Positions 9,245 to 18,635 of a DNA stretch of 36,897 nucleotides are shown here, one piece after another; positions within the stretch are counted from its first letter, which is position 1, and the number at the start of each line of letters is the position of its first letter. The stretch lies in assembly GCA_001802565.1 (NCBI GenBank), contig MGYS01000009.1:80202-117098 (forward strand), written 5' to 3'. Under the pieces are notes generated by a model. The model worked only from the letters and a program-made list of their open reading frames with translations, did not search any database and was not told where the DNA came from. The position numbers were made by a program, and so were the translations under genes. Origin of the DNA: Gammaproteobacteria bacterium RIFCSPLOWO2_02_FULL_57_10. Its GTDB lineage: Bacteria; Pseudomonadota; Gammaproteobacteria; Pseudomonadales; Pseudohongiellaceae.

Positions 9245-12200
9245 ATGTTCAAACGAGTACTGGTTGCCAATCGTGGCGCTATCGCCACTCGCATTATTCG
9301 CACGCTTAAAAAGCTGAATATCGAATCTGTTGTTGTCTATCACGAAAAAGATCAGGACAGTTTGCATGTGCAGCATGCTGATATTTCGGTAAGCCTGGGC
9401 GGCGGCTCTGTTGCAGAGACCTACCTGAACCAGGAAAAAATCATCCAAATCGCCAAGGAAAATCAAGCCGAGGCAATACACCCCGGTTATGGCTTTCTCA
9501 GCGAAAACACAACATTTGTTGAAAAGTGTGAATCCCATGGACTTGTTTTCATCGGGCCGACACCGGACCAAATGAATGTTTTTGGCCTCAAGCATCTTGC
9601 GCGAGAAGCCGCACAAAATGCGGACGTACCCATGTTGCCGGGGTCACCGGTACTTGAAAGTATTGAAAGCGCTGTCACTTGGGCCGAAAAAGTCGGCTTT
9701 CCTGTCATGCTGAAAAGCAGCGCCGGGGGCGGCGGTATCGGTATGCAAGTCTGTCGCGATGTCAATGCCCTCAAAGGTGCTTGGGATAGCGTTAAACGCA
9801 TGAGTGCAAATTATTTTTCGAACGACACCGTGTTCCTCGAGAAATATATTGTCAATGCTCGCCACATTGAGGTGCAGATCTTTGGCGATGGCAGAGGTAA
9901 CGCTATCGCCCTCGGTGAACGTGATTGCTCCGCTCAACGCAGAAACCAGAAAGTAATAGAAGAGTGTCCGGCACCCAATTTAAGCCAGGACTTGCGCGAA
10001 GCCATGCATCGCACGGCCGAAACGTTGATGGCGTCTGTTCAGTATCGAAACGCTGGCACCGTTGAGTTCATTTTCGATATTGATGCGCAATCATTTTATT
10101 TTCTGGAGGTGAATACCCGTCTGCAGGTTGAGCATGGTGTCACCGAAGAAGTTTACGATGTTGACCTGGTAGAGTGGATGCTCAAGCTGGCTGCCAATGA
10201 AATGGAGCCTTTGGACTCCATTGCGCCGAACCTGACTCCCTCGGGTCACGCAATACAGGTACGTCTGTATGCAGAAGATACCACGCAGGACTTTCAACCG
10301 AGCGCCGGTTTGTTATCGGATGTGTTCTTTCCGAGTGCTGACTATTTGCGAGTGGACACGTGGGTGGAATCTGGCATTGAAGTCCCCTCCCTGTTTGATC
10401 CGATGCTGGGCAAGCTGATTGTTTTTAGCAGCACCCGCGAGGACGCATTGATCAAATTGATCGAGGTGCTCCAGCAATCGCGAGTGTACGGTATAGAAAC
10501 GAATCTGGCTTATGTCGCGTCAGTGCTGTCGACAGATCTGGCGCAGAAAGGTCTATTGCTGACAAAGACTCTGGCTTCCCATACTTTTCAATCTCACTCA
10601 TTGCGTGTCCTGAGCGCGGGCACTCAAACCACTATTCAAGACTACCCCGGCCGTCTGGGTTATTGGCATGTAGGCGTGCCGCCTTCAGGTCCCATGGACT
10701 CAGTGTCATTTCGTCTCGCTAACAGGCTGTTGAATAATCCGGCCGATGCCGCTGCTCTGGAAATGACATTGAGCGGGCCTACGTTACAGTTTCAATCCGA
10801 TACCGTTATTACGATCACCGGCGCTGACATGCAGGCTACGCTCGATGGGCTGCCGGTACCGCGCTATCAAACTGTACCCGTGTCTGCAGGTCAGGTCTTG
10901 GGCTTTGGTAAAGTGCTTGGCCAAGGTGCCAGATCATACCTTGCCATTGCTGGAGGGATTCAAGTTCCCACTTATCTGGAGTCAAAGGCCACTTTCACGC
11001 TCGGCCAGTTTGGCGGGCATGCTGGTCGCGCATTGAGAACAGGTGATGTACTGCACCTGTCTTCACCTGATGCTGTTGCCTCTGCTGCACTTGCGATTCC
11101 GGAAATTCCAGAGGTGATGGAGTTGCGCGTCATATATGGTCCACACGGCGCTCCGGACTTTTTCACTGATGCCGACATTAGTGAGTTCTTTGCCAGCGAA
11201 TGGAAGGTACATTACAACTCAAGCCGAACGGGTGTGCGCCTGATTGGTCCCAAGCCTGCCTGGGCCAGACCCTCCGGTGGCGAAGCCGGCATGCACCCTT
11301 CCAATATTCATGACAACGCCTATGCTTTTGGGACGGTCGATTTTACTGGCGATATGCCAGTGATACTCGGACCGGACGGGCCTTCTCTGGGCGGCTTTGT
11401 GTGTCCAGCCACGGTCATCACTGCAGACCTATGGAAACTCGGACAGCTTTCTGCCGGACAGCGCCTCAAATTCGTTCCTGTCAGCTATGAGGCAGCAGTG
11501 GCTGCAGAAGCTTCGCAAGCTGCAGCCATTGAGCAAAGGCGGCTTCCCCCCGCTGACACCGACCCTGAACCTGATGAACTTGGTACTCCCATTGTCAAAC
11601 GTATGCAATGGGAAGACGACGAACTGGTGTGCCGCCTGGCTGGTGATCATTTTCTGCTTATTGAAGTAGGCCCCATGGTGCTGGATATTCCGCGCCGCTT
11701 TCGCGTGCATGCCCTTATGCTGGCACTCGAAGAACTTGGTGTTTCCGGTGTCAGAGAGCTCACTCCCGGCATTAGATCTCTGCAAATCCATTACGACAGC
11801 CAGAAAATCCAGTTGTCTCAATTACTGGATATCATCGAAAAGACGGCCCAATCGCTGACCACTGGCGACCTGACAGTTCCCAGCCGCGTGGTTTATCTCC
11901 CTCTGAGCTGGGATGACGAAGCCTGCAAGTTGGCCATAAAAAAATACATGCAATCAGTGCGCGCTGATGCGCCATGGTGCCCGAGTAATCTGGAATTTAT
12001 CCGGCGCATGAATGGGTTAGATTCAATCGACGATGTGAAAGATATCGTCTTCAATGCCTCATACCTTGTTATGGGTCTTGGTGATGTTTACCTGGGTGCT
12101 CCCGTTGCAACTCCCGTTGACCCAAGACATCGATTGATTACAACCAAATACAATCCGGCCCGAACCTGGACAGCAGAAAATTCCGTCGGTATTGGTGGTG

Positions 12201-12844
12201 CCTACATGTGTGTGTACGGCATGGAAGGTCCGGGGGGCTATCAGTTTGTCGGCAGAACCTCGCAGATGTGGAATCGTTACAGAAAGACTGCCGAGTTCTC
12301 GGAGCCGTGGTTGCTGCGTTTCTTCGATCAGATTCGCTTCTACGAAGTCAGTGCTGATGAGCTCGCCGAGTTCCGGCGCGACCTACCCAAAGGCCAGGTC
12401 GCTCTGCGCATCGAAGAGTCCGAGTTTTCACTATCTCTTTACGAAAGCGGACTGACGGAGAACAAAGACAGCATTGCGACATTCATGGCAATGCGAGAAC
12501 AGGCTTTTGAGGAAGAGTTACAGCGTTGGCGCGATAACGGCCAGTTTACCTTCACTCCCCCGGAAACGAATGAAAGTAACGCCGATATTAGTGAAATCCC
12601 AGCAGGAGTATTACCGATAGATAGCTCAGTATCTGGCAATGTCTGGAAGGTTGAGGTGGAAGAGGGTGAGAGTGTCAGCGCAGGACAAACGCTGATGATC
12701 CTGGAGTCCATGAAGATGGAAATCGAGATTCATGCTCAACAAGCAGGAAAAATAACCAAGGTCCTGGTTGGCGAAGGACATGACGTCCAAGCTGGCCAGT
12801 GCCTGATATGGCTTGAACAACAGAAAGAGGCTAACGATGACTGA
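9245..12844 (+). CDS. Urea carboxylase-family biotin enzyme; probable guanidine carboxylase
   Basis: 1199 aa: biotin carboxylase (FKRVLVANRGAIATRIIRTL), carboxyltransferase (HPSNIHDNAYAFGTVDFTGDMPVILGPDGPSLGGF), BCCP with ESMKME biotinylation motif. Substrate inferred from riboswitch and CgdAB-like partners. Confidence 0.9.
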   Translation: MFKRVLVANRGAIATRIIRTLKKLNIESVVVYHEKDQDSLHVQHADISVSLGGGSVAETYLNQEKIIQIAKENQAEAIHPGYGFLSENTTFVEKCESHGLVFIGPTPDQMNVFGLKHLAREAAQNADVPMLPGSPVLESIESAVTWAEKVGFPVMLKSSAGGGGIGMQVCRDVNALKGAWDSVKRMSANYFSNDTVFLEKYIVNARHIEVQIFGDGRGNAIALGERDCSAQRRNQKVIEECPAPNLSQDLREAMHRTAETLMASVQYRNAGTVEFIFDIDAQSFYFLEVNTRLQVEHGVTEEVYDVDLVEWMLKLAANEMEPLDSIAPNLTPSGHAIQVRLYAEDTTQDFQPSAGLLSDVFFPSADYLRVDTWVESGIEVPSLFDPMLGKLIVFSSTREDALIKLIEVLQQSRVYGIETNLAYVASVLSTDLAQKGLLLTKTLASHTFQSHSLRVLSAGTQTTIQDYPGRLGYWHVGVPPSGPMDSVSFRLANRLLNNPADAAALEMTLSGPTLQFQSDTVITITGADMQATLDGLPVPRYQTVPVSAGQVLGFGKVLGQGARSYLAIAGGIQVPTYLESKATFTLGQFGGHAGRALRTGDVLHLSSPDAVASAALAIPEIPEVMELRVIYGPHGAPDFFTDADISEFFASEWKVHYNSSRTGVRLIGPKPAWARPSGGEAGMHPSNIHDNAYAFGTVDFTGDMPVILGPDGPSLGGFVCPATVITADLWKLGQLSAGQRLKFVPVSYEAAVAAEASQAAAIEQRRLPPADTDPEPDELGTPIVKRMQWEDDELVCRLAGDHFLLIEVGPMVLDIPRRFRVHALMLALEELGVSGVRELTPGIRSLQIHYDSQKIQLSQLLDIIEKTAQSLTTGDLTVPSRVVYLPLSWDDEACKLAIKKYMQSVRADAPWCPSNLEFIRRMNGLDSIDDVKDIVFNASYLVMGLGDVYLGAPVATPVDPRHRLITTKYNPARTWTAENSVGIGGAYMCVYGMEGPGGYQFVGRTSQMWNRYRKTAEFSEPWLLRFFDQIRFYEVSADELAEFRRDLPKGQVALRIEESEFSLSLYESGLTENKDSIATFMAMREQAFEEELQRWRDNGQFTFTPPETNESNADISEIPAGVLPIDSSVSGNVWKVEVEEGESVSAGQTLMILESMKMEIEIHAQQAGKITKVLVGEGHDVQAGQCLIWLEQQKEANDD

Positions 12845-14651
12845 CATACTTGATTTGCGCATAGCAGAAGTACACGACGCTTATGCCAATGGACGGGAAA
12901 CGCCCGAATCCTTGATTGCCAAGCTTCGCACCCAGGCTCTGGCCCAAAGTCAGTTTAATGCATGGATCTACTTGTTAAGTGAACATGAGCTCCAGGTTTA
13001 CTTGGATGCCCTAAAGCTCAAGCCTTTTGAAGAATCTCCGCTTTGGGGCATCCCTTTTGCGATCAAGGATAATATCGATCTCAAAAATGTACCAACCAGT
13101 GCTGGCTGCGAAGCTTTTACTTACACACCCGGACGATCCGCAACGGTTGTTGAGCTGCTTATTGACGCCGGTGCCATACCACTGGGCAAAACCAACCTTG
13201 ATCAATTTGCTACCGGCCTTGTGGGCACTCGTTCTCCTTTTGGTGAAGGCAAGAACGTCTTTAACCCGGACTATATCAGTGGCGGCAGCAGTGCGGGTTC
13301 CGCCATCGCAACAGCGCTGGGTCAAGTCTCTTTTGCTCTTGGTACTGATACTGCTGGGTCAGGGCGAGTACCTGCTGCTTTTAACAATTTGATTGGTCAC
13401 AAACCGACTAAAGGCCTGCTGAGTACCAGCGGAGTGGTGCCTGCCTGTAAGTCTTTGGACTGTGTGTCCATTTTTGCGCTAACCACAGAAGACGCCGTGC
13501 GGGTTTTGGACGTCGCAACGCTCGCAGATGACAACGATCCCTACTCACGAAAAAACATCACATTCAATACGCAACCCTACTGGAGTGATAAAGCACCGGA
13601 AGCCTTTCGCTTCGGAATTCCTGATCAACTTGAGTTTGATGATGTGCGGGCAGAAGAATTGTTTCATATTGCTTGCCAGCAGCTTGAGGCGCTTGGAGGC
13701 CAATCCGTTACGATTTATTTTGAGCCTTTCATGAAGACAGCGCGTCTGCTCTATGAAGGTCCCTGGGTTGCAGAGCGTGCATGGGCAACACAAGATGTTA
13801 GCCCCAGTGCAATGTTGCCGATAATTCAGGACATTCTAGCGACAACAAAGAAATTTGGGGTGACCGATGTGTTTGATGCGCAGTATAAACTGCAAGCTTT
13901 AAAACGAATCTGCGATCGCGAACTGGATCAAGTTGACTTTGTAGTGACGCCAACAACCCCCACTTGCTATCTCAGGTCTGAGATAGCACAACAACCAGTT
14001 GCATTGAACTCCAGACTTGGCACCTACACGAATTTTATGAATCTGCTCGACTACGCTGCCACTGCAATCCCGGTTGGACGATTGAGTTCACAAGTCAGTT
14101 GGGGAGTGACTTTGTTCGGCAAAGCCTTTACCGATATTCGCTTATTGAGTTTTGCCGGAGCATTACAGAGGCAACTCAATCTGCCCTTAGGCGCCACGCC
14201 ACACACCTTGCCAGCACAATCGGTAAAACCTGCCCGTACTGCGCCTGCGGAGTCAGTTGCAGTTGTTGTGTGTGGTGCCCATTTATCGGGACAGCCGCTA
14301 AATTGGCAATTACAGGATCGCGGCGCCACACTCAAAATGAAAACCCGTACAACCCAGGCCTATGCCTTGTTCGCACTGCCGGACGGAAAGCGCCCCGCGC
14401 TTGTTCAAAAAGAAACCGGCTCTGCCATTGAAGTGGAAGTCTGGCAATTGCCGATGGCAGAGTTTGGCAGTTTTGTAGCGGGTATTCCGTCGCCACTTGG
14501 AATCGGCAAGGTAGCTCTGGAAACAGGAGAATGTCTTCCGGGTTTTATTTGTGAAGAAGGTGGGATTGCTGATGCTGAAGACATATCACATTTTGGTGGG
14601 TGGAGAGCCTATCTGGCGTTTTGCTCCACCCGGAAATTAAAAAAGGTGTGA
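12837..14651 (+). CDS. atzF: Allophanate hydrolase (amidase-signature family)
   Basis: About 604 aa; amidase signature (PFAIKDNIDLKNVPTSAGCEAFTY, YISGGSSAGSAIATALGQVSFALGTDTAGSGRVPAA). Start likely ATG 12837, overlapping the carboxylase stop (ATGACTGA). Confidence 0.9.
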   Translation: MTDILDLRIAEVHDAYANGRETPESLIAKLRTQALAQSQFNAWIYLLSEHELQVYLDALKLKPFEESPLWGIPFAIKDNIDLKNVPTSAGCEAFTYTPGRSATVVELLIDAGAIPLGKTNLDQFATGLVGTRSPFGEGKNVFNPDYISGGSSAGSAIATALGQVSFALGTDTAGSGRVPAAFNNLIGHKPTKGLLSTSGVVPACKSLDCVSIFALTTEDAVRVLDVATLADDNDPYSRKNITFNTQPYWSDKAPEAFRFGIPDQLEFDDVRAEELFHIACQQLEALGGQSVTIYFEPFMKTARLLYEGPWVAERAWATQDVSPSAMLPIIQDILATTKKFGVTDVFDAQYKLQALKRICDRELDQVDFVVTPTTPTCYLRSEIAQQPVALNSRLGTYTNFMNLLDYAATAIPVGRLSSQVSWGVTLFGKAFTDIRLLSFAGALQRQLNLPLGATPHTLPAQSVKPARTAPAESVAVVVCGAHLSGQPLNWQLQDRGATLKMKTRTTQAYALFALPDGKRPALVQKETGSAIEVEVWQLPMAEFGSFVAGIPSPLGIGKVALETGECLPGFICEEGGIADAEDISHFGGWRAYLAFCSTRKLKKV

Positions 14652-14691
14652 TCTTCAGGTTTCGAGTTAAATTGTGAAAAAGGAGCAATCA

Positions 14692-15603
14692 ATGATTCAA
14701 GCGGTAAGGAGAATATTTCGGTCATCAACAGCAGTCAGATTTTCTTCACTGACCGCTTTGCTTCTCTTTGCACAGGGGTGTTATGCCCAAGCCGCCACCG
14801 ATCTCACTAATGTCCAGTGGATCCACGGGGCGCAGGACTGCGAAGCGGCGCGGAAAGAGCCAGGTTATGTACAGTGGCAGCAGATCCGCTACCAGACCAA
14901 TACCATCATTTTCCGCCAGAACAAGTGCTCCAACTACGAAGCACCATTCGTCTATCTATTTACAGGTGCTGAAAGGTCGCTGCTGATAGACACTGGTGCC
15001 ACCGAAGAGGGTGGTGCCAGCTTACTTGCTGCTGTCAGAGAGATCACCGACTTGCCCCTTATTGTTGCCCACTCCCATGGTCACGGTGATCATGTCAGGG
15101 GAGATTCAGCCTTTTCGGGCCAGGAAGACACGATTGTTGTCGGTGTGGGCGCTGATGCCGTGCAGGCATTCTTCGGTTTTGAAAACTGGCCGGAGGAGCA
15201 GGCCGAGCTTGAACTGGGGGGCCGCACAATAATGCTTTTGCCGATCCCCGGTCATACAGACGATGACCTGGCCTATTACGATCCGGTATCCCAGTTTGCC
15301 GTTACTGGCGACACCCTTTACCCGGGGAGGTTATATGTCAGAAATTGGTCAGCCTATCGAGCCAGCATTGCCAGGCTGAACGCCTGGATACAGGAAAAGC
15401 CGGTGTCTCACGTCTTGGGAACACATATTGAAATGACCGCAGAGGCAAACGTCGACTATCCAATTAGAACGACCTACCAGCCAGATGAGCACCCATTACC
15501 TCTGGCACCTTCTGATATCCTCAAGTTGCATGAAACTCTCATGTCGCTGGAGGCCCCCGAAAGAACCTACCTGGGCAGCTTCATCATCTGGCCAGTGGAT
15601 TGA
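14692..15603 (+). CDS. Secreted metallo-beta-lactamase-fold hydrolase, 'WIHG' family copy 1
   Basis: Signal peptide; HSHGHGDH motif, PGHTDDDLAYYD, TGDTLYPGRL, HIEMT. Start at ATG 14692 after AAGGAG; the ORF track uses upstream GTG 14674. Confidence 0.85.
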   Translation: MIQAVRRIFRSSTAVRFSSLTALLLFAQGCYAQAATDLTNVQWIHGAQDCEAARKEPGYVQWQQIRYQTNTIIFRQNKCSNYEAPFVYLFTGAERSLLIDTGATEEGGASLLAAVREITDLPLIVAHSHGHGDHVRGDSAFSGQEDTIVVGVGADAVQAFFGFENWPEEQAELELGGRTIMLLPIPGHTDDDLAYYDPVSQFAVTGDTLYPGRLYVRNWSAYRASIARLNAWIQEKPVSHVLGTHIEMTAEANVDYPIRTTYQPDEHPLPLAPSDILKLHETLMSLEAPERTYLGSFIIWPVD

Positions 15604-15613
15604 AGATCAAGAG

Positions 15614-16717
15614 TCAGAGCTGGTCCCAGGTAGCCCAGTCGATAGCCCTTCCTGGATAGGCCACATTCGAAAATGGCCAGCTTTGCTCTATCCACATCTG
15701 TGTCCATTCGTAAAGTATCGCATCAAATCCTGCATCAAAATCGGCCTGCGTGACCCACATTGTAACCTCGGCGTCATATCCCGGTTTGCTGCTTGGCTTG
15801 ACGTAGACGCTGCCCATTTCTCGCTCGCCATCCTGTGTGAGTACACCGTAGGCGAAAGATTCACGGCGTTCGAAACGGCCTTGCTCATTCAACATGTCCT
15901 GCATAGCCTCTTCAGCAGTGATGCCTTCATGGGGCCAACTCCCAGTACGGGAAAAAGTCTTTTGTAGATGATCAATCGATGACATGTAAGCTGCGTAGTC
16001 GATATCCACTAGTTCCGGACCAAGGGGTACCAGCTTGAAACCCCAGCCCCCGACAAGTACCGAAGGCTCGAACGCTTCCGGAATAAACGCGTCATCAGCA
16101 GCCGCTTGTTCCTTCATGGTATCCAGGAACTGTTTGTACTGTCTGTAACCGTCAGTCATGGCCCGAGAACAGTCAAGGGGTGTATCACGCACACCATCGG
16201 TACGCTTGCACGGCCCCTCCATCACCTCAGGCATATTTTCCTGAACCCACACTCTGGCATCGCGGTAAATGGGTTGATCATTGGAGCTGGTATCGACATT
16301 AACAAGAACGCCATCTTCAAATGTCAGATGAAAGGTATCCGTAACATCGAACCCTGTCTCAAGAGCCTGCACCAGATCATCCTGCACGGTGATGGGACAG
16401 GCTATCGTGCCTCCTTCTTCAAGAGCACAAGGCGTACGAACCAGTACCTTGTAATTGAGCCCTTCAGCCGAGGACTGGTAGGCGAGGATACCCGCAGCGG
16501 AATCACCCGCCTCTCTGAGAAATGATTGCAACCTGGTCGCATCAAACGAATAGAACGCATCGATCATTCCTTCCGCCTTTTCAAGGTTTGCGGCCAGTTC
16601 TGTTTTTTCAGGTTCTGTTGCCATCTCCGTGGTCACCTCCGCATCATTGGAACAAGCGGCCAGACCAAACAAACATAATGTAGAAACTGCAGCTCGTTTC
16701 TTTAATGACCTGTACAT
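15614..16717 (-). CDS. Lipoprotein with NTF2/SnoaL-like N-terminal half and GNAT-like C-terminal half
   Basis: 367 aa; lipobox LFGLAAC|S; MIDAFYSFDATRL... N-half; RESFAYGVLTQDGEREMGSVYVKPSSKPGYDAEVTMWV...QSWPFSNVAYPGRAIDWATW resembles small GNAT-family proteins. Fold calls are recall-based. Confidence 0.6.
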   Translation of the reverse strand: MYRSLKKRAAVSTLCLFGLAACSNDAEVTTEMATEPEKTELAANLEKAEGMIDAFYSFDATRLQSFLREAGDSAAGILAYQSSAEGLNYKVLVRTPCALEEGGTIACPITVQDDLVQALETGFDVTDTFHLTFEDGVLVNVDTSSNDQPIYRDARVWVQENMPEVMEGPCKRTDGVRDTPLDCSRAMTDGYRQYKQFLDTMKEQAAADDAFIPEAFEPSVLVGGWGFKLVPLGPELVDIDYAAYMSSIDHLQKTFSRTGSWPHEGITAEEAMQDMLNEQGRFERRESFAYGVLTQDGEREMGSVYVKPSSKPGYDAEVTMWVTQADFDAGFDAILYEWTQMWIEQSWPFSNVAYPGRAIDWATWDQL

Positions 16718-16793
16718 GGAAAATTCTCCGAATTAATTGATGGTTAGTTACGGCGTCATGCGTACCGAAAGTCAAAGTTGAGTAGTAAAACAT

Positions 16794-18305
16794 TTAAAAT
16801 GAGTCCGCAAAATCGTCCACTAGCTCCTGCAAGGAATCCGGGGAGAGTTGACCGATATCCTTGATCACTACCGCGCCAAGCTTATTCAGTTCTGAATCCA
16901 GCAACTGTTGCACCAAATCGGTACAGCCGCCGCAGCCTGTGGATGCCAAGGTCTGAGTCTTGATTTGGGCCAAAGTAGTTGCGCCATTTCTTACTGCACT
17001 TGTAATGACCAGCTTGCATACATCGTTACAGTAGCAAATCGTATCAGTGTCGGCGAAGTCATCGACAAAAGTTCCGTCACTTTTTGTGCCGGGCAAAATC
17101 ATTTCCTGAGGATCTTCCGGAAGCTCATTCCTATTCAGCACTATTTTCAGAAAATTTTCGTAGTCACCAACATCCCCGACAAGCACTGCGCCGAGCAAGG
17201 TTTTTCCATCCTCGGAAACCACCAGGCTTTTGTATATATCTCCCGAAATATCACTGTAGGAATACGTTTTTGCACCCGGCGTGCGGGCAATAGAATCGCC
17301 AATACTCGCCACATCCACACCCAGCAATTTAAGCTTGGTGCTCATGTCTGAACCTTTGAATTTAGCTTGTCCTCCAGTTATATGTGACACCGCCACTTTT
17401 GCCATTTGATATCCAGGGGCTACTAATCCAAAAATCCGGCCTTCCCAGACGGCGCACTCCCCAATGGCATAAATATTTTTCTCGGATGTTTGGCAATGAT
17501 CATCAATCGCAATTCCGCCACGATGACCCAGGCTTATTTCGCACTTTTTAGCTAACTCATCCTGAGGGCGAATTCCCGCAGAAAAAATAATCATATCGGT
17601 TTCAAGATGGGAGCCATCGGTGAAATTCAAGCGGTATCGGTAACGTTCTCCATCACTAATTTCCAGGGTGCTTTTCTGGGTGTGAACGTTCACGCCAAGC
17701 CTTTCAATTTTGTCACGTAAAAGCTTGGAGCCCCCGTCGTCCAGCTGCACTGACATCAGTTTTGGTGCAAACTCCACTACATGAGTTTCAAGGCCCATGC
17801 CTTTTATAGCGTAGGCTGCCTCCAGCCCTAGCAAGCCACCACCAAGCACTACCCCAACTTTGCTTTGACCGCCGGAGACCTTAATCTTCTGGAGATCTTC
17901 TATTGTTCTGTACACATGACAATGTTCCTGGTCATTACCTGGAACCGGGGGCACAAAAGGATAGGAACCGGTGGCTAACACCAGCTTGTCATAGGCTTTT
18001 AAACGACCACTTTGAGTAATAATCCATTTTTCTGACTTATTAATATCAACCACTTTATCGTCAAGAATGAAATTCACACCCTTGTTGCGATAATATTCTC
18101 TCTCGGCGAGTGCCAGATCGGCAGCAGTAGAACCTGAAAAATAGGTGCTGAGATGAACCCTGTCGTAGGCCAGCCTCGGCTCTTCCGAAAAGGTGGTAAT
18201 TTCATAATCATCAGCGTTGTCGCTAGCGAGAAGATATTCGATAAACTGGTGACCAACCATACCGTTTCCGATTACGACAACCTTTTGCTTTTCCTTTGTA
18301 TTCAT
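16794..18305 (-). CDS. NAD(P)/FAD-dependent oxidoreductase, NirB N-terminal-like, with C-terminal BFD-type [2Fe-2S] domain
   Basis: 503 aa; VVVIGNGMVGHQFIEYL, GVVLGGGLLGLEAAYAIKGMGLETHVVE, NIYAIGECA, CYCNDVCKLVITSAVRNGATTLAQIKTQTLASTGCGGC; lacks sulfite/nitrite reductase haem domains. Confidence 0.88.
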   Translation of the reverse strand: MNTKEKQKVVVIGNGMVGHQFIEYLLASDNADDYEITTFSEEPRLAYDRVHLSTYFSGSTAADLALAEREYYRNKGVNFILDDKVVDINKSEKWIITQSGRLKAYDKLVLATGSYPFVPPVPGNDQEHCHVYRTIEDLQKIKVSGGQSKVGVVLGGGLLGLEAAYAIKGMGLETHVVEFAPKLMSVQLDDGGSKLLRDKIERLGVNVHTQKSTLEISDGERYRYRLNFTDGSHLETDMIIFSAGIRPQDELAKKCEISLGHRGGIAIDDHCQTSEKNIYAIGECAVWEGRIFGLVAPGYQMAKVAVSHITGGQAKFKGSDMSTKLKLLGVDVASIGDSIARTPGAKTYSYSDISGDIYKSLVVSEDGKTLLGAVLVGDVGDYENFLKIVLNRNELPEDPQEMILPGTKSDGTFVDDFADTDTICYCNDVCKLVITSAVRNGATTLAQIKTQTLASTGCGGCTDLVQQLLDSELNKLGAVVIKDIGQLSPDSLQELVDDFADSF

Positions 18306-18537
18306 TCGTCTCTCGCTGGATAGTTCATCTCAAAAGCCCTACTGGGTAGCAAGGAAAGTGCCAATAGGAATGGGTTTAGTTAGATGGGCTTGAAAGCGTA
18401 TGATTACGTTTTTTTGAAACCATTCATGCTTTATTGACTGCACTATAAGAAATCAATACCCATACTTCGGATTCAATATGGTGCGATTTTGAAAATTGCT
18501 TTAATGAAGAATTCCAGCTTGTCAGCTTTATGAGTGA

Positions 18538-18626
18538 ACGACGCAGTGGGTGGAAGAAAACTGGCCGTTTGCAGAGGTAGCCTACCCAGGTCGATCCATT
18601 GAATGGACCGCCTGGGATCGGCTCCA
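18538..18626 (+). pseudogene. C-terminal fragment of the NTF2-GNAT lipoprotein family
   Basis: Frame from 18538: TTQWVEENWPFAEVAYPGRSIEWTAWDRL, versus EWTQMWIEQSWPFSNVAYPGRAIDWATWDQL in the 15614-16717 protein; in-frame TGA just upstream. Confidence 0.85.
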
Positions 18627-18635
18627 GTTGATTAC

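Noticed and set aside
5001-14651. Classical urea-assimilation operon
   Set aside because: No urease genes, and the guanidine-I riboswitch plus DUF1989 pair favour guanidine as substrate, although urea carboxylation cannot be excluded.
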